From the NCBI GenBank assembly GCA_051004815.1, contig JBPCJY010000184.1:1-22962 (forward strand): a DNA stretch of 22,962 nt. The letters are read 5' to 3'. This DNA is from JBBQXY01 sp051004815 (GTDB taxonomy: Bacteria > Chloroflexota > Ktedonobacteria > Ktedonobacterales > Ktedonobacteraceae). The notes under the pieces are model-generated. The model did no database searches and was not told the DNA's origin. It saw only the letters and a program-made list of their open reading frames with translations. Shown piece by piece: positions 7,074 to 15,625 of the stretch. Numbering within the stretch: the stretch's first letter is position 1; the number at the start of each line of letters is the position of its first letter. The position numbers and the translations under genes were made by a program.

Positions 7074-8501
7074 TTGACCGTGACAACACTATCGTATGAA
7101 AGCATTGACCAGGCAGTCGAGCAAGCTGCTCCAACAATCAAACGGATCGCTGACGAAGTATGGCAGTTGGCCGAGCTCTCGCTGCAAGAGGTCAAGTCCG
7201 CGCAATTGATTATGCATATGTTGCAGGAAGAGGGCTTTACCATCACGAGTAAGGGTACCGCCGGAGTGCCAACTGCCTTTATCGCGGAATATGGTGCTGG
7301 GACACCGGTACTTGGCTTTCTAGCCGAATATGATGCTTTACCTGGCCTTGGTAATGAACCCGTCCCATATCGAGAGGCACGCAAAGATCAGGTCTCCAGT
7401 GGACACGGCTGTGGGCACAATCTCCTTGGCGCGGGCTGTATCGGGGCCGCAATCGCGTTGAAGCATGTGCTGGCTGAGCAAAAAATCCCTGGCACCATTC
7501 GTCTGTATGGGTGCGCTGCCGAAGAGACCGAGGGAGCCAAGATTTATATGGCGCGTGCAGGATTGTTCAAGGACCTGGACGTCGCTCTACATTGGCATCC
7601 CGGCCCAATAGCCAAAGTCACCAACTTCAGATCGACAGCAGTTGATCAGATGAAGATCGAATTCTTCGGGAAAAGCTCGCATGCAGCAGGAGGTCCCTGG
7701 CTTGGACGCAGTGCTGTACACGCGGCAGAACTCTGCGCCCATGGCATCAACCTGATGCGCGAACATGTCGAGCCGACGGCACGGCTCCACTACATCTACG
7801 AAAGTGCTGGCATGGCTCCGAACGTTGTACCTGACTACGCCCGGCTTTGCTTATATGTACGCGACTGTGACCGTGCGCATGTCGAGGCTTCAACCGCCTG
7901 GGTGAAACAGATAGCCGAGGGGGCCGCTCTTGCGACACAGACCAAAGCAAAGGTTCAGGTCTACACCGGTCTCTACGACCTCTTGCCGAACAGTCCCTTG
8001 GCCGCGTGTATGCAAGCCCATCTCGAACGCATAGGCATCCCTACCTATTCCGAAGAGGAACAAGCATTCGCACGAGAGATACAGCAAAATTTCGGCGTTG
8101 AGCCGCAAGGCATGACCGCGGAAACGCAGCCGCTTGGTGATGAGAACTTCGCAATGGGTGCATCGACGGATGTCGGGGATGTAAGCTGGAACGTGCCAAC
8201 CATGGGCTGCGGCATGCCCACCATGCCACTCGGCATAGCTGTACATACATGGGCCGCTACCGCGTGTCACGGCATGAGCATCGGGTTGAAAGGTGCTTTA
8301 CAGGTTGCCAGAGTGCTTGCATGGACGGGCTTAGATATTATGACCGATGCGGATTTACGCCAAGCCGCCCGCGCCGACTTTGAGCGACGAGTGAGCGGAC
8401 ATCCCTATATCTCACCACTATCACCGGAAATTAAACGTCCATTTGGAATACCTGAGTGGCTCACCGAAAATGTTTTGGATAGAGCATCACAAGAGTCGTA
8501 G
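7074..8501 (+). CDS. M20-family metallo-amidohydrolase (AbgB/p-aminobenzoyl-glutamate hydrolase-like)
   Basis: The gene encodes a zinc-dependent amidohydrolase of up to 475 residues, M20 peptidase family (M20D-like). The metal-binding sequence is SSGHGCGHN (C113, H115), the catalytic/metal Glu pair is AAEETEGAK (E150-E151), further His ligands are in ALHWHPG, and the C-terminal His lies in GIAVHTWAATACHG. The GKSSHAAGGPWLGRSAVHA segment marks the inserted dimerisation domain. AbgB-type relatives remove glutamate from p-aminobenzoyl-glutamate; other relatives act on N-acyl amino acids, so the substrate is open. The start is ambiguous: TTG at 7074 has AAGGG only 3 nt upstream, whereas GTG at 7080 has it 9 nt upstream and may be better. 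It is the first gene of a probable three-gene operon, with the MoaD-like gene starting 55 nt after its stop. Confidence 0.9.
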   Translation: MTVTTLSYESIDQAVEQAAPTIKRIADEVWQLAELSLQEVKSAQLIMHMLQEEGFTITSKGTAGVPTAFIAEYGAGTPVLGFLAEYDALPGLGNEPVPYREARKDQVSSGHGCGHNLLGAGCIGAAIALKHVLAEQKIPGTIRLYGCAAEETEGAKIYMARAGLFKDLDVALHWHPGPIAKVTNFRSTAVDQMKIEFFGKSSHAAGGPWLGRSAVHAAELCAHGINLMREHVEPTARLHYIYESAGMAPNVVPDYARLCLYVRDCDRAHVEASTAWVKQIAEGAALATQTKAKVQVYTGLYDLLPNSPLAACMQAHLERIGIPTYSEEEQAFAREIQQNFGVEPQGMTAETQPLGDENFAMGASTDVGDVSWNVPTMGCGMPTMPLGIAVHTWAATACHGMSIGLKGALQVARVLAWTGLDIMTDADLRQAARADFERRVSGHPYISPLSPEIKRPFGIPEWLTENVLDRASQES

Positions 8502-8556
8502 CAACTTAGTGGAACTGGCAAGAGAAAAGGTGCCATTAGCAGAAAGCGAGGGTAAC

Positions 8557-8853
8557 ATGAGTGTAGCAGATACCACCCCTACCATAGTGGTTTCTTTTCC
8601 AGACGCGCTACGGGTAAGAATTGGCAACAGGGCATCCGTGACAGTTGCTGGCAGCACGGTACGTGAGATCATTGATGCGCTCGAAAAGGACTTTCCCGGC
8701 GTGCGCTTCAACCTGTGCTATGAAACAGGACTTTTGCGCCCCTATGTGAACATCTTCCTGGATCGCCAGAACATCCGCTATCTACAAGGACTCGACACAG
8801 CTATTACGGCAGGGGCAAAGATGCACATTCTACAATCTGTTGCCGGAGGTTAA
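8557..8853 (+). CDS. MoaD/ThiS-family ubiquitin-like sulfur carrier ending in Gly-Gly
   Basis: The 98-residue protein has the beta-grasp pattern of MoaD: an N-terminal beta hairpin (TPTIVVSFPDALRVRIG), the TVREIIDALEKDFPGVR helix, the RPYVNIFLDRQNIRYLQGLD strand-loop region and the C-terminus LQSVAGG. The terminal diglycine is the site of adenylation by an E1-like MoeB/ThiF enzyme in this family, for sulfur transfer or protein tagging. No E1-like gene is in the window. The ATG at 8557 was chosen because GAGGG lies 4-5 nt upstream and the longer frame (from 8443) would overlap the M20 gene and add an unrelated extension. It ends 40 nt before the beta-propeller gene. The absence of MoaE or ThiG neighbours argues against a dedicated cofactor-biosynthesis role. 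Confidence 0.9.
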   Translation: MSVADTTPTIVVSFPDALRVRIGNRASVTVAGSTVREIIDALEKDFPGVRFNLCYETGLLRPYVNIFLDRQNIRYLQGLDTAITAGAKMHILQSVAGG

Positions 8854-8893
8854 CCTTGGCCATAGTAGCAACAACACAAAGGAGGGAACCATC

Positions 8894-10000
8894 ATGACTC
8901 AACACCAGGCGTATAAATCAGGGACCGTTGTGTTACTGGTTGGCACAAAACGCGGCCTCTTTCTCTTATCCTCCCAGGACCGTGCGACATGGAACATCGC
9001 TGAACCCAGCTTAAAGGGTCACTGCATTTTCAATGCCGCGCTCGACCAGCGCGGCGGCTACCGCCTGTTCGCAGCAGACAATGGCGTTTTTTTCGGCTCG
9101 TTCGTGCGCTACAGTGACGACTTTGGACAAACATGGCAAGAGCCAAAGCGCGGCATTCAGTTTCCAGAGGGCGGGAAAGACAAACTCAAAAACATCTGGG
9201 TCATCGAGCCGGGACGAGCGAGTGAGCCAGGGGTTGTCTATGCCGGCGTTGATCCTGCCAGCCTCTGGTACAGTACGGATGGCGGAGAGACATGGGAAAT
9301 CAATGCCAGTCTTGCCAACCATCCAACACGCGAACGTTGGGAACCAGGAGCGGGCGGGTTGTGCCTGCACACGATCATTCCTGACCCCTCAAATGCAGCG
9401 CGGATGTGGATAGGTATCTCTGCCGTAGGTTGTATGCGTACAGACGACGGTGGACAGAACTGGGTTTTCGCCAATAAAAATACCCGCGCCGATTTCTCAC
9501 CGGATAAATATCCTGAGTTTGGACAATGCATTCATCGCTTGGTGCAACATCCCACCAATCCGGAGGTACTCTACCAACAGAACCACTGCGGTATCTACAA
9601 AAGCACCAACGCTGGCAATGATTGGACGGACATTCAGCAGAACCTGCCATCGCAATTTGGCTTCCCCATCGCCCTGGACGTTCACCATCCCGATACCGTT
9701 TACGTGCTGGTTGAGGATCCATATAACCGGCATAATGTTAGCAAGCAGTTCACTGTCTACCGCACTCAGGATGGCGGAGGCTCATGGGAAGCTTTGACCG
9801 AGGGACTACCTGGTGGCCCAGGCGTTTTGCTGGGCGTCTTACGCCATGGCATGTGTGCCGATACCCAGGAGCCATGCGGCATCTACGTCGGCACAAACAC
9901 TGGACAGCTTTTCGCCAGCCGCGACCGTGGCGATAGCTGGAACCTGATCGCGGACTTCTTGCCATCGATCTACTCGGTAACGGCAACGGTTATAGAGTAA
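8894..10000 (+). CDS. BNR/Asp-box beta-propeller protein (sialidase/sortilin-like fold), partner of the MoaD-like protein
   Basis: The 368-residue protein has six clear Asp-boxes (S/T-x-D/N-x-G-x-x-W): SDDFGQTW (74-81), STDGGETW (127-134), TDDGGQNW (183-190), STNAGNDW (237-244), TQDGGGSW (291-298) and SRDRGDSW (342-349). A degenerate copy is SSQDRATW near residue 30. This predicts a six- or seven-bladed propeller. There is no signal peptide, so it should be cytoplasmic. The sialidase catalytic Arg triad is not recognisable, so the glycosidase label often given to such proteins is not supported. Cys/His clusters (GLCLHT, GQCIHRLVQH, QNHCGIY, RHGMCAD) might bind metal. The start has AAGGAGG 8 nt upstream. 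It follows the MoaD-like gene by 40 nt in the same operon; the function is unknown. Confidence 0.88.
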   Translation: MTQHQAYKSGTVVLLVGTKRGLFLLSSQDRATWNIAEPSLKGHCIFNAALDQRGGYRLFAADNGVFFGSFVRYSDDFGQTWQEPKRGIQFPEGGKDKLKNIWVIEPGRASEPGVVYAGVDPASLWYSTDGGETWEINASLANHPTRERWEPGAGGLCLHTIIPDPSNAARMWIGISAVGCMRTDDGGQNWVFANKNTRADFSPDKYPEFGQCIHRLVQHPTNPEVLYQQNHCGIYKSTNAGNDWTDIQQNLPSQFGFPIALDVHHPDTVYVLVEDPYNRHNVSKQFTVYRTQDGGGSWEALTEGLPGGPGVLLGVLRHGMCADTQEPCGIYVGTNTGQLFASRDRGDSWNLIADFLPSIYSVTATVIE

Positions 10001-10076
10001 AGAGCGGTCGCCACCTGGGAATAAAGCCAGTTCTCACTGCTTATCCGGTGTCAAACAATTCAATCGGTCTGGAACG

Positions 10077-10104
10077 GGCTTCTTGCGGCAAGTAGCGAGA
10101 AGCC
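10077..10104. terminator. Weak hairpin after the propeller gene
   Basis: GGCTTCT (10077-10083) pairs with AGAAGCC (10098-10104), with an inner CTTG/CAAG pairing. It lies about 77 nt after the stop codon and lacks a T-run, so a terminator role is only a possibility. The rest of the 270-nt gap to the aquaporin shows no gene. Confidence 0.3.
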
Positions 10105-10270
10105 TTGGAAAAGTCGCCATAGTTTCCCGCATCTCCTCCAAATACGTGTCATAGATAAGGCAGCAAAAAGGGGGCGCGTAACAGCAATCGATTACTTGCT
10201 AAACGCCCACCTTTACAGAGACCGTATCCTTTTTTGTAGGAGAGCAACATTTCTAGACGGGAGACGAGCG

Positions 10271-11074
10271 ATGACATCGATCATGTGGCGGCGGTACCTG
10301 GCCGAGTTCTTAGGGACGTTTGCCTATGTCTTTTTCGGCTGTGGCGTACGTATTCTCGCGTTGGGGAGGCCTGAAGAAGTGAGCCGTTTGCTCGTCTACC
10401 TCACATTCGGCTTTACGCTCCTGGCTCTCACCTACGCCCTCGGCCATTTTTCCGGGGCACCCTTTAATCCCGCACTCACTTTTGGCCTCGCCGTTGCCCG
10501 ACGTTTTCCCTGGCGCTACGTTTTACCTTACTGGATCGCCCAGGCGAGTGGTGCGCTTGTAGCCACTACCGCCCATTTCATCCTCCTGCCTGATAGGGCT
10601 GCGAAAGCTCTCTATGGAGCCACCATTCCCAGCGTAAGCATGGCACAAGCTGTTGGCATTGAAACCATCATCTCCTTTTTCCTCGTGCTGGTGGCGATGG
10701 CCTCGACAACAGACCAGCGGGTCAATCGTGGCATCTTTGGGCTTGCGATTGGAGGAACCATCGCGCTTTGTGGTTGGTTCGCTGGCCCTTTGACGGGTGG
10801 AAGCATGAATCCCGCTCGCAGCCTCGCCCCTGCACTGTTCGCTGGTGGAATTGCGCTGAGAGATGTCTGGATCTACTGGCTTGGCCCATTAATAGGTGCA
10901 GCTCTAGGGGCCATTGTCTATGAAATACTACGCGGCGGTGAGGAACATGCTATAGAAACGCCCGCAGGAATATTTCATGGAATTCAGAAGATCATGCGTA
11001 CTGCTCCCCTTACAGTCTCCCAGGAGCACAGTGAGCATCGTTCACCAGCTCAAGTCCAGGATAAGGAAAAGTAA
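10271..11074 (+). CDS. Aquaporin/MIP-family channel
   Basis: The 267-residue protein has six predicted membrane helices and the two MIP half-helix motifs: NPA at 66-68 (GAPFNPALTFG) and NPA at 180-182 (GGSMNPARSLAP). Aligning by these motifs to E. coli AqpZ, the selectivity-filter positions are F46, G168, G177 and R183. The His and Thr of water-specific AqpZ are both Gly, so the pore may be wide and pass small neutral solutes. The second motif is NPARS, not the NPARD of GlpF. The start at 10271 was chosen because GGGAG lies about 8-9 nt upstream and the first helix then begins at MWRRYLAEFLGTF; the frame is open further upstream to 10196. A hydrophilic C-terminal tail of about 45 residues follows the last helix. 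It is convergent with the next gene. Confidence 0.92.
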   Translation: MTSIMWRRYLAEFLGTFAYVFFGCGVRILALGRPEEVSRLLVYLTFGFTLLALTYALGHFSGAPFNPALTFGLAVARRFPWRYVLPYWIAQASGALVATTAHFILLPDRAAKALYGATIPSVSMAQAVGIETIISFFLVLVAMASTTDQRVNRGIFGLAIGGTIALCGWFAGPLTGGSMNPARSLAPALFAGGIALRDVWIYWLGPLIGAALGAIVYEILRGGEEHAIETPAGIFHGIQKIMRTAPLTVSQEHSEHRSPAQVQDKEK

Positions 11075-11104
11075 GAGAGGCGGCCTTTCAGGCTACCTCT
11101 CTTA
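11071..11104. terminator. Bidirectional terminator hairpin between convergent genes
   Basis: GTAAGAGAGG (11071-11080) pairs perfectly with CCTCTCTTAC (11095-11104), with an inner GCC/GGC pairing around TTTCA. It contains the aquaporin stop codon and lies 8 nt from the end of the opposite-strand gene, so it probably ends transcription from both sides. No strong T-run follows on the plus strand. Confidence 0.65.
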
Positions 11105-11111
11105 CTTATTA

Positions 11112-12557
11112 TCACTGTTGTGGTGGATAAATTGCCAGATTGGCAAAAGTTGCTTGCGCACCCGCGGTGGTATGTGGCAGGTTAGAGACAAAGAGGGCAA
11201 TTGAGCCGGTATTGTAGGTATTGTCAGTTACAATCTTCACGATTTGCCCATTGACATAGAACGTCAGCGTTGAGCCTTTTGCGTTAATAGCAATATGGTT
11301 CACATGCCCTTGTTTCTGAATCACAGAAGCGTTGGTATAATTTACCAAAACACTACTATTAGAGATTCCGGTTGCATCGACAGTCCCCTTGAATGTCGCA
11401 AAGGAGCCATCACCGTAGAGCTCGAAACGATAATACGTCGCGATATCAATAGTCTGGTTTGATGATCCGCGAATGTAGATGCCATAGCCATTGCCCTGGG
11501 TACCTTTGGAAAGGGTCGCATCAACGGTCATGTAGAAATCACTAAAGGTTTTACCACCGGGAATTAACTCCCACAGGAGCTTGTTATTATCATCCTCTAA
11601 CGCCATGGAGCCGCCGCCAACTTTGACGGAAAACTCGCCCGCTTTGGTAGTCAGGTCCCAGCCCTTATTGTTATTCGCGAAGGTATCACTGAATAGAGCG
11701 TTCCCCGTAGGAGTGAGCGTTGGTACCGTCGTAGGTGTACTTTGTGCGGCAGGAGTATCGGAATGCTTCATATAATAATAGCCACCAATACCACCGCCAA
11801 CTACCAATATCAGCAGCACGATTACTGTGATAATCAAACCAACCTTTGGACCGCCTTTTCGCTCAGGCGGTGGCACAGGCCTTTCCTGCTGGAAGCCGTT
11901 CGGCGGAGCAGATTGAGTAAAACCACCCGTCTGAAAGCCATTCATATGCGGAGTGAAGTTCCCAGTGTTCGGCTGTTGGGACTGCTGTCCAAAACCAGAT
12001 GGTGAAAAACCAGGCGCATTGTTGGGAGTAAAGCCATTTTGCTGCTGTTGGAGAGGTACGAAGCCATTCGTAGTGCTATTCGGAAACGTACCTGTAGTTG
12101 GAGATTGTTGCGCATACAATGGTGGTTGCGAAGCAGAGAAGCCAAACCCATTCGTACCCGTTGACTGTCCATGCGTTCCCCCAAAGGAGGCAGTGGAAGG
12201 TGATTGTTGATTGGGCGAGCCATAGAACGGGTTGGTATGCGCGAATGGTTGATTGGGCGAGCTAAAAGATTGTTGCGAGGCAGAGGAATTAGCAAAAGGG
12301 TTATTTTGTACTGGCTGTACCGAAGGAGGCTGTCCCCATGGTTGCCCCCCCTGTTGACCTGAACCAAACGATTGTTGTGGAGCGGGTCCACCCCAGGCCG
12401 TAGCAGAGGAAGATTGCGCAACGACATTATTCGGCTGTGATGGGGTATTCATCAAGCCACAATGGACACAACGCGCCTCATTCGGGGGGAGCGGATTTCC
12501 ACATCGTTGGCAAGGCCAGGCAGGCGCGTTGCCAAAGGGTGGATAATTCGAGGACAT
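11112..12557 (-). CDS. Zinc-ribbon, Asn/Gln-rich, single-pass membrane protein with LamG/DUF1080-like C-terminal domain
   Basis: The 481-residue protein has four parts. A zinc ribbon has C16-x2-C19 and C30-x2-C33 (CQRCGNPLPPNEARCVHCG). A long low-complexity linker (about 35-235) is rich in Gln, Asn, Pro, Ser and Gly and holds five NGF motifs at about 136, 164, 174, 206 and 220. One membrane helix (about 239-262, VGLIITVIVLLILVVGGGIGGY) follows a basic ERKGGPK. The predicted outer domain (about 286-481) is a beta-sandwich resembling LamG or 3-keto-disaccharide hydrolase folds (FSDTFANNNKGWDL, YYRFELYGDGSFATF, STLTFYVNGQIV). The predicted topology is zinc ribbon inside, sandwich outside, perhaps sugar-binding. 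GGAGG lies 7 nt before the ATG. The gene stands 132 nt after the molybdopterin subunit gene, same strand, and may have its own promoter. The function is unknown. Confidence 0.85.
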   Translation of the reverse strand: MSSNYPPFGNAPAWPCQRCGNPLPPNEARCVHCGLMNTPSQPNNVVAQSSSATAWGGPAPQQSFGSGQQGGQPWGQPPSVQPVQNNPFANSSASQQSFSSPNQPFAHTNPFYGSPNQQSPSTASFGGTHGQSTGTNGFGFSASQPPLYAQQSPTTGTFPNSTTNGFVPLQQQQNGFTPNNAPGFSPSGFGQQSQQPNTGNFTPHMNGFQTGGFTQSAPPNGFQQERPVPPPERKGGPKVGLIITVIVLLILVVGGGIGGYYYMKHSDTPAAQSTPTTVPTLTPTGNALFSDTFANNNKGWDLTTKAGEFSVKVGGGSMALEDDNNKLLWELIPGGKTFSDFYMTVDATLSKGTQGNGYGIYIRGSSNQTIDIATYYRFELYGDGSFATFKGTVDATGISNSSVLVNYTNASVIQKQGHVNHIAINAKGSTLTFYVNGQIVKIVTDNTYNTGSIALFVSNLPHTTAGAQATFANLAIYPPQQ

Positions 12558-12689
12558 AAAAATACCTCCGATAACGTTAGATGACTCGTTTTGATGAGTA
12601 TCCCATAATTCTACTCGCTTGTCTACTTACATAGTATATTTGGATATATCACAACCACCCCTATTTTTCAAAGCAAACCTTCTATGATT

Positions 12690-15083
12690 CTACACGTTCG
12701 ATGCTTGCTTCAGTAACTCATATACCCTACATGGATGGAGTGGCATCTCAAGAACACGCACGCCAAACGGGGCAAGAGCATCGTCAATTGCCGCCGCAAA
12801 GAGCGCGGGCACCGGAATAACGCCAGCTTCACCGGCTCCTTTCATCCCCAACGGGCTGAGCGGAGAGGGTGTCTCCACATGGTCAACGGCAATAGCGGGA
12901 ATTTCCGCCGCCGTTGGCAAGAGGTAATCCATAAAGCTGGCATTGATGAGTTGTCCATCTTCATTGTACACCAACCGTTCAAAAAAGGCCCCGCCAATAC
13001 CCTGAGCCACGCCTCCGTGTACTTGCCCCTCTACCACCATCGGATTGATTACACGGCCACAATCATGGACCGCAGCATATTGAACGAACGAAACCATACC
13101 AGTTGCCGGATCGACCTCGATGATAGCCCCATGTACGCCACTGGCAAAGCTCGCGTGAACTGGACTATAAAACTCAGTTGCTTCTAGCCCAGGTGCTCCA
13201 CGCTCAACCGGCAATGCTGGCCCTGATCGTGACCCCGCTAATTTCATGGACATCAGTTTACGAGCGTTCTCGCCATAGGCATAGCGCAATGGATTGGCGG
13301 AAATAGCAACCTGGCCCAGGGTAAGCGCACGCTGTGGCGCGTCTTTGACAAATACTTTGCCATTCATCAATTCTATATCTTCCGGCGCAGCCTCAAAAAG
13401 TTCGGCGGCAACTTGTTTCGCCTTCTCCCGCACTTTCACGGCAGCCAGATGCATAGCAGCACCAGCTACGGTACCAGCTCGGCTGGCAAACGAGCCAACG
13501 CCCCAGTTAAATGCGCCTGTGTCACCTTCGGTTAATAACACATCACCAGGGGTCACACCGAGTTGATCTGCCACAATCTGCGCGAACGTCGTCGCGTGGC
13601 TCTGCCCTTGCGATGTCACGCCAGTCGCGGCAAAGACTCGACCATCCGACTCAACCCGTACTGTCGCTCCCTCGTATGGACCGATGGATGTGCCTTCGAC
13701 ATAGTAGGCCACCCCCAACCCCAAATATTTCCCTTGTTTACGTGCTTCGGCCTGCTTAGCCGGGAAGTTATCATAATCAAGCATGATTTTGAGTTTGTCC
13801 AGTCCGGCCTGGTAGTCCCCGCTATCGTATTTTGTCGGGCCACCATCTTGATAGACCAGGCCGACATCCCATGGAAACTCTTCTGGTTGAATAAAATTAC
13901 GCGAGCGTACTTCCAGCCTATCTAAATGCAATTCGCTGGCAATGCGATCCATGATGCGTTCCATGACAAAGACCGCGTGTGGTCGGCCCGCACCTCGGTA
14001 CGGGCTGACGGGAACCTTGTTCGTATAAAGAACGGTAAATTCGCTGTAATAGTGTCGCAATCGGTATGGGCCGGGCAAACTGCACGCGGTAATAATGGGG
14101 ACGATGATACCATAGGGGGTATACGCTCCCGTATCGTGCTGGAAGGTATCATGTACTGCTAACAAGATGCCTTGCTCGTCAAAGGCATAGGCTACTTCGT
14201 GCAGTTGGCCGCGCTCTTGATTGGCAGAGATGAAATTCTCGCGCCTATCCTCAATCCACTTCACCGGCCTACCGAGTTGGATAGCGGCAAAAGGCGTCAA
14301 GACTTCTTCGGGATAAAACATCATGATTTTGGTGCCAAAGCCACCACCAACGTCGGGAGCGATCACCCGCACCTTGTGTTCCGGCAGGTGAAAAATAGCG
14401 GCGAGGCCATTACGAATGGGGATAGGACCCTGGGTTGATATCCAGCAGGTTAGCATTCCTTCGTGGGCCTCCCAGCGTGCCAGGACACCGCGGCATTCCA
14501 TCGGCATAGCACTACCACGCTCGATAGTAAACGTCTCACGGATAACATGGGGGGCAGTAGCAAAGGCGGTGTCGGGATCGCCGACGGTCTGCACAAAGTG
14601 GGCCGCGACATTGCCAGGAACATCAGCATGAACGAGCGAAGCGTCGTCAGCAGCCGCGACTTCCATGCTATGGACAACGGGTAGCGGCTCATACTCGACA
14701 TCGATCAATTCCAGCGCGTCTTCCGCGATGTAACGACTGTCGGCGACGACAAATGCGACAGCTTGACCAACATAATGCACTTCATCCAGCGCAAGAGGGA
14801 GTTGTGTACGCGGCTGCGTCAAGGCGTGATGAGGTACCAGCAAAGGCGATGGCTCCAGTACTGCACCCAGGTCTGTTGCTGTCAGTACCAGATGCACTCC
14901 TGGTAAATCGTGAGCAGCCGTAGTATCAATGCTGAGAATACGTGCGTGAGCGTGCGGACTACGCAGGACAGCAGCTTGCAGCACATTCGGCAGATCAATA
15001 TCATCTACGTAGCTCCCTTTCCCACGCAGGAGACGCGGGTCTTCCGAGCGTTGAACAGATGCACCAAACCAACGTGTTGCCAT
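12690..15083 (-). CDS. Molybdenum hydroxylase large subunit (CoxL/xanthine dehydrogenase family, form-II-like)
   Basis: The 797-residue molybdopterin-binding subunit belongs to the CO dehydrogenase/xanthine oxidase family. Motifs include DPRLLRGKGSYVDDI near the N-terminus, VGGGFGTK (about 246-253), the active-site loop PYRGAGR (about 361-367) and the catalytic Glu in GMKGAGEAGV (about residue 752). True form I CO dehydrogenases have AYxCSFR with a Cys bound to copper. This protein has PYRGAGR, the form II type, whose substrate is generally uncertain, so CO oxidation should not be assumed. The start ATG at 15083 shares one base with the stop of the 2Fe-2S subunit gene (TGATG), and GTG at 15086 is an alternative. 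It is the last gene of an M-S-L operon. Confidence 0.93.
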   Translation of the reverse strand: MATRWFGASVQRSEDPRLLRGKGSYVDDIDLPNVLQAAVLRSPHAHARILSIDTTAAHDLPGVHLVLTATDLGAVLEPSPLLVPHHALTQPRTQLPLALDEVHYVGQAVAFVVADSRYIAEDALELIDVEYEPLPVVHSMEVAAADDASLVHADVPGNVAAHFVQTVGDPDTAFATAPHVIRETFTIERGSAMPMECRGVLARWEAHEGMLTCWISTQGPIPIRNGLAAIFHLPEHKVRVIAPDVGGGFGTKIMMFYPEEVLTPFAAIQLGRPVKWIEDRRENFISANQERGQLHEVAYAFDEQGILLAVHDTFQHDTGAYTPYGIIVPIITACSLPGPYRLRHYYSEFTVLYTNKVPVSPYRGAGRPHAVFVMERIMDRIASELHLDRLEVRSRNFIQPEEFPWDVGLVYQDGGPTKYDSGDYQAGLDKLKIMLDYDNFPAKQAEARKQGKYLGLGVAYYVEGTSIGPYEGATVRVESDGRVFAATGVTSQGQSHATTFAQIVADQLGVTPGDVLLTEGDTGAFNWGVGSFASRAGTVAGAAMHLAAVKVREKAKQVAAELFEAAPEDIELMNGKVFVKDAPQRALTLGQVAISANPLRYAYGENARKLMSMKLAGSRSGPALPVERGAPGLEATEFYSPVHASFASGVHGAIIEVDPATGMVSFVQYAAVHDCGRVINPMVVEGQVHGGVAQGIGGAFFERLVYNEDGQLINASFMDYLLPTAAEIPAIAVDHVETPSPLSPLGMKGAGEAGVIPVPALFAAAIDDALAPFGVRVLEMPLHPCRVYELLKQASNV

Positions 15084-15607
15084 CACTCCACCTCCATCTG
15101 CGCTACACTGAGACGTTCAGCCGCGAGTTTGACCGCTTCAACGATATTTTGATAGCCCGTACAACGGCAGAGGTTGCCGGAAAGTTCATGCCGTATCTCT
15201 TCTTCAGTAGGATTGGGGTGCTCATGCAGCATGGCATGGACGGTCATAATTATGCCGGGCGTACAGAAGCCACATTGCAGACCATGTTTTTCCTTAAAAG
15301 CCTGTTGAATGGGGTGCAGTTCGCTATTGATACCTGCCATCCCTTCAATGGTCGTCAGCACCATGCCATCTACCTGCACCGCTAGCATGAGGCAGGAGCG
15401 TACCGCCTCGCCATTGAGCAGCACCGTACAACAGCCACACACGCCATGTTCGCAGCCAACATGCGTGCCGGTTAAATGGAGTTCATGGCGCAGAAAATCA
15501 GAGAGCAGCATCCGCACAGGCACTTGCTGTTCATAGCGATGCCCATTGACGGTCAAAGAAATGAGGCGTTTTTCGCTGAAGGTGGGTATTGCGTCTTGCT
15601 CTTGCAT
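15083..15607 (-). CDS. Molybdenum hydroxylase small subunit, two [2Fe-2S] clusters (CoxS-like)
   Basis: The 174-residue iron-sulfur subunit passes electrons from the molybdenum site to FAD. The N-terminal plant-type ferredoxin cluster ligands are C52, C57 and C60 (GCEHGVCGCCTVLLNG) and C72. The C-terminal all-helical domain has C112-x2-C115 (QCGFCTPGI) and C147-x-C149 (LCRCTGYQNI). All eight ligands are present. The N-terminus is about 12 residues longer than the core domain. It lies 18 nt after the FAD subunit gene, and its stop overlaps the start of the large subunit gene, so expression is coupled. Confidence 0.95.
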   Translation of the reverse strand: MQEQDAIPTFSEKRLISLTVNGHRYEQQVPVRMLLSDFLRHELHLTGTHVGCEHGVCGCCTVLLNGEAVRSCLMLAVQVDGMVLTTIEGMAGINSELHPIQQAFKEKHGLQCGFCTPGIIMTVHAMLHEHPNPTEEEIRHELSGNLCRCTGYQNIVEAVKLAAERLSVAQMEVE

Positions 15608-15625
15608 CGTGCCTACTCTTTCTAA

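Noticed and set aside
8443..8556. N-terminal extension of the MoaD-like gene
   Set aside because: It would overlap the M20 gene and has no ribosome-binding site. ATG 8557 with GAGGG fits the family start.
8894..10000. Sialidase activity for the propeller protein
   Set aside because: Asp-boxes define the fold only. The catalytic Arg triad and Tyr/Glu pair of sialidases could not be identified.
11942..12427. 161-codon minus-strand frame within the Asn/Gln-rich linker
   Set aside because: Out-of-frame reading of low-complexity sequence, which stays open because of biased composition.
12690..15083. Calling the enzyme a bona fide CO dehydrogenase
   Set aside because: The active-site loop lacks the AYxCSFR motif of CO-oxidising form I enzymes, so the substrate is left open.
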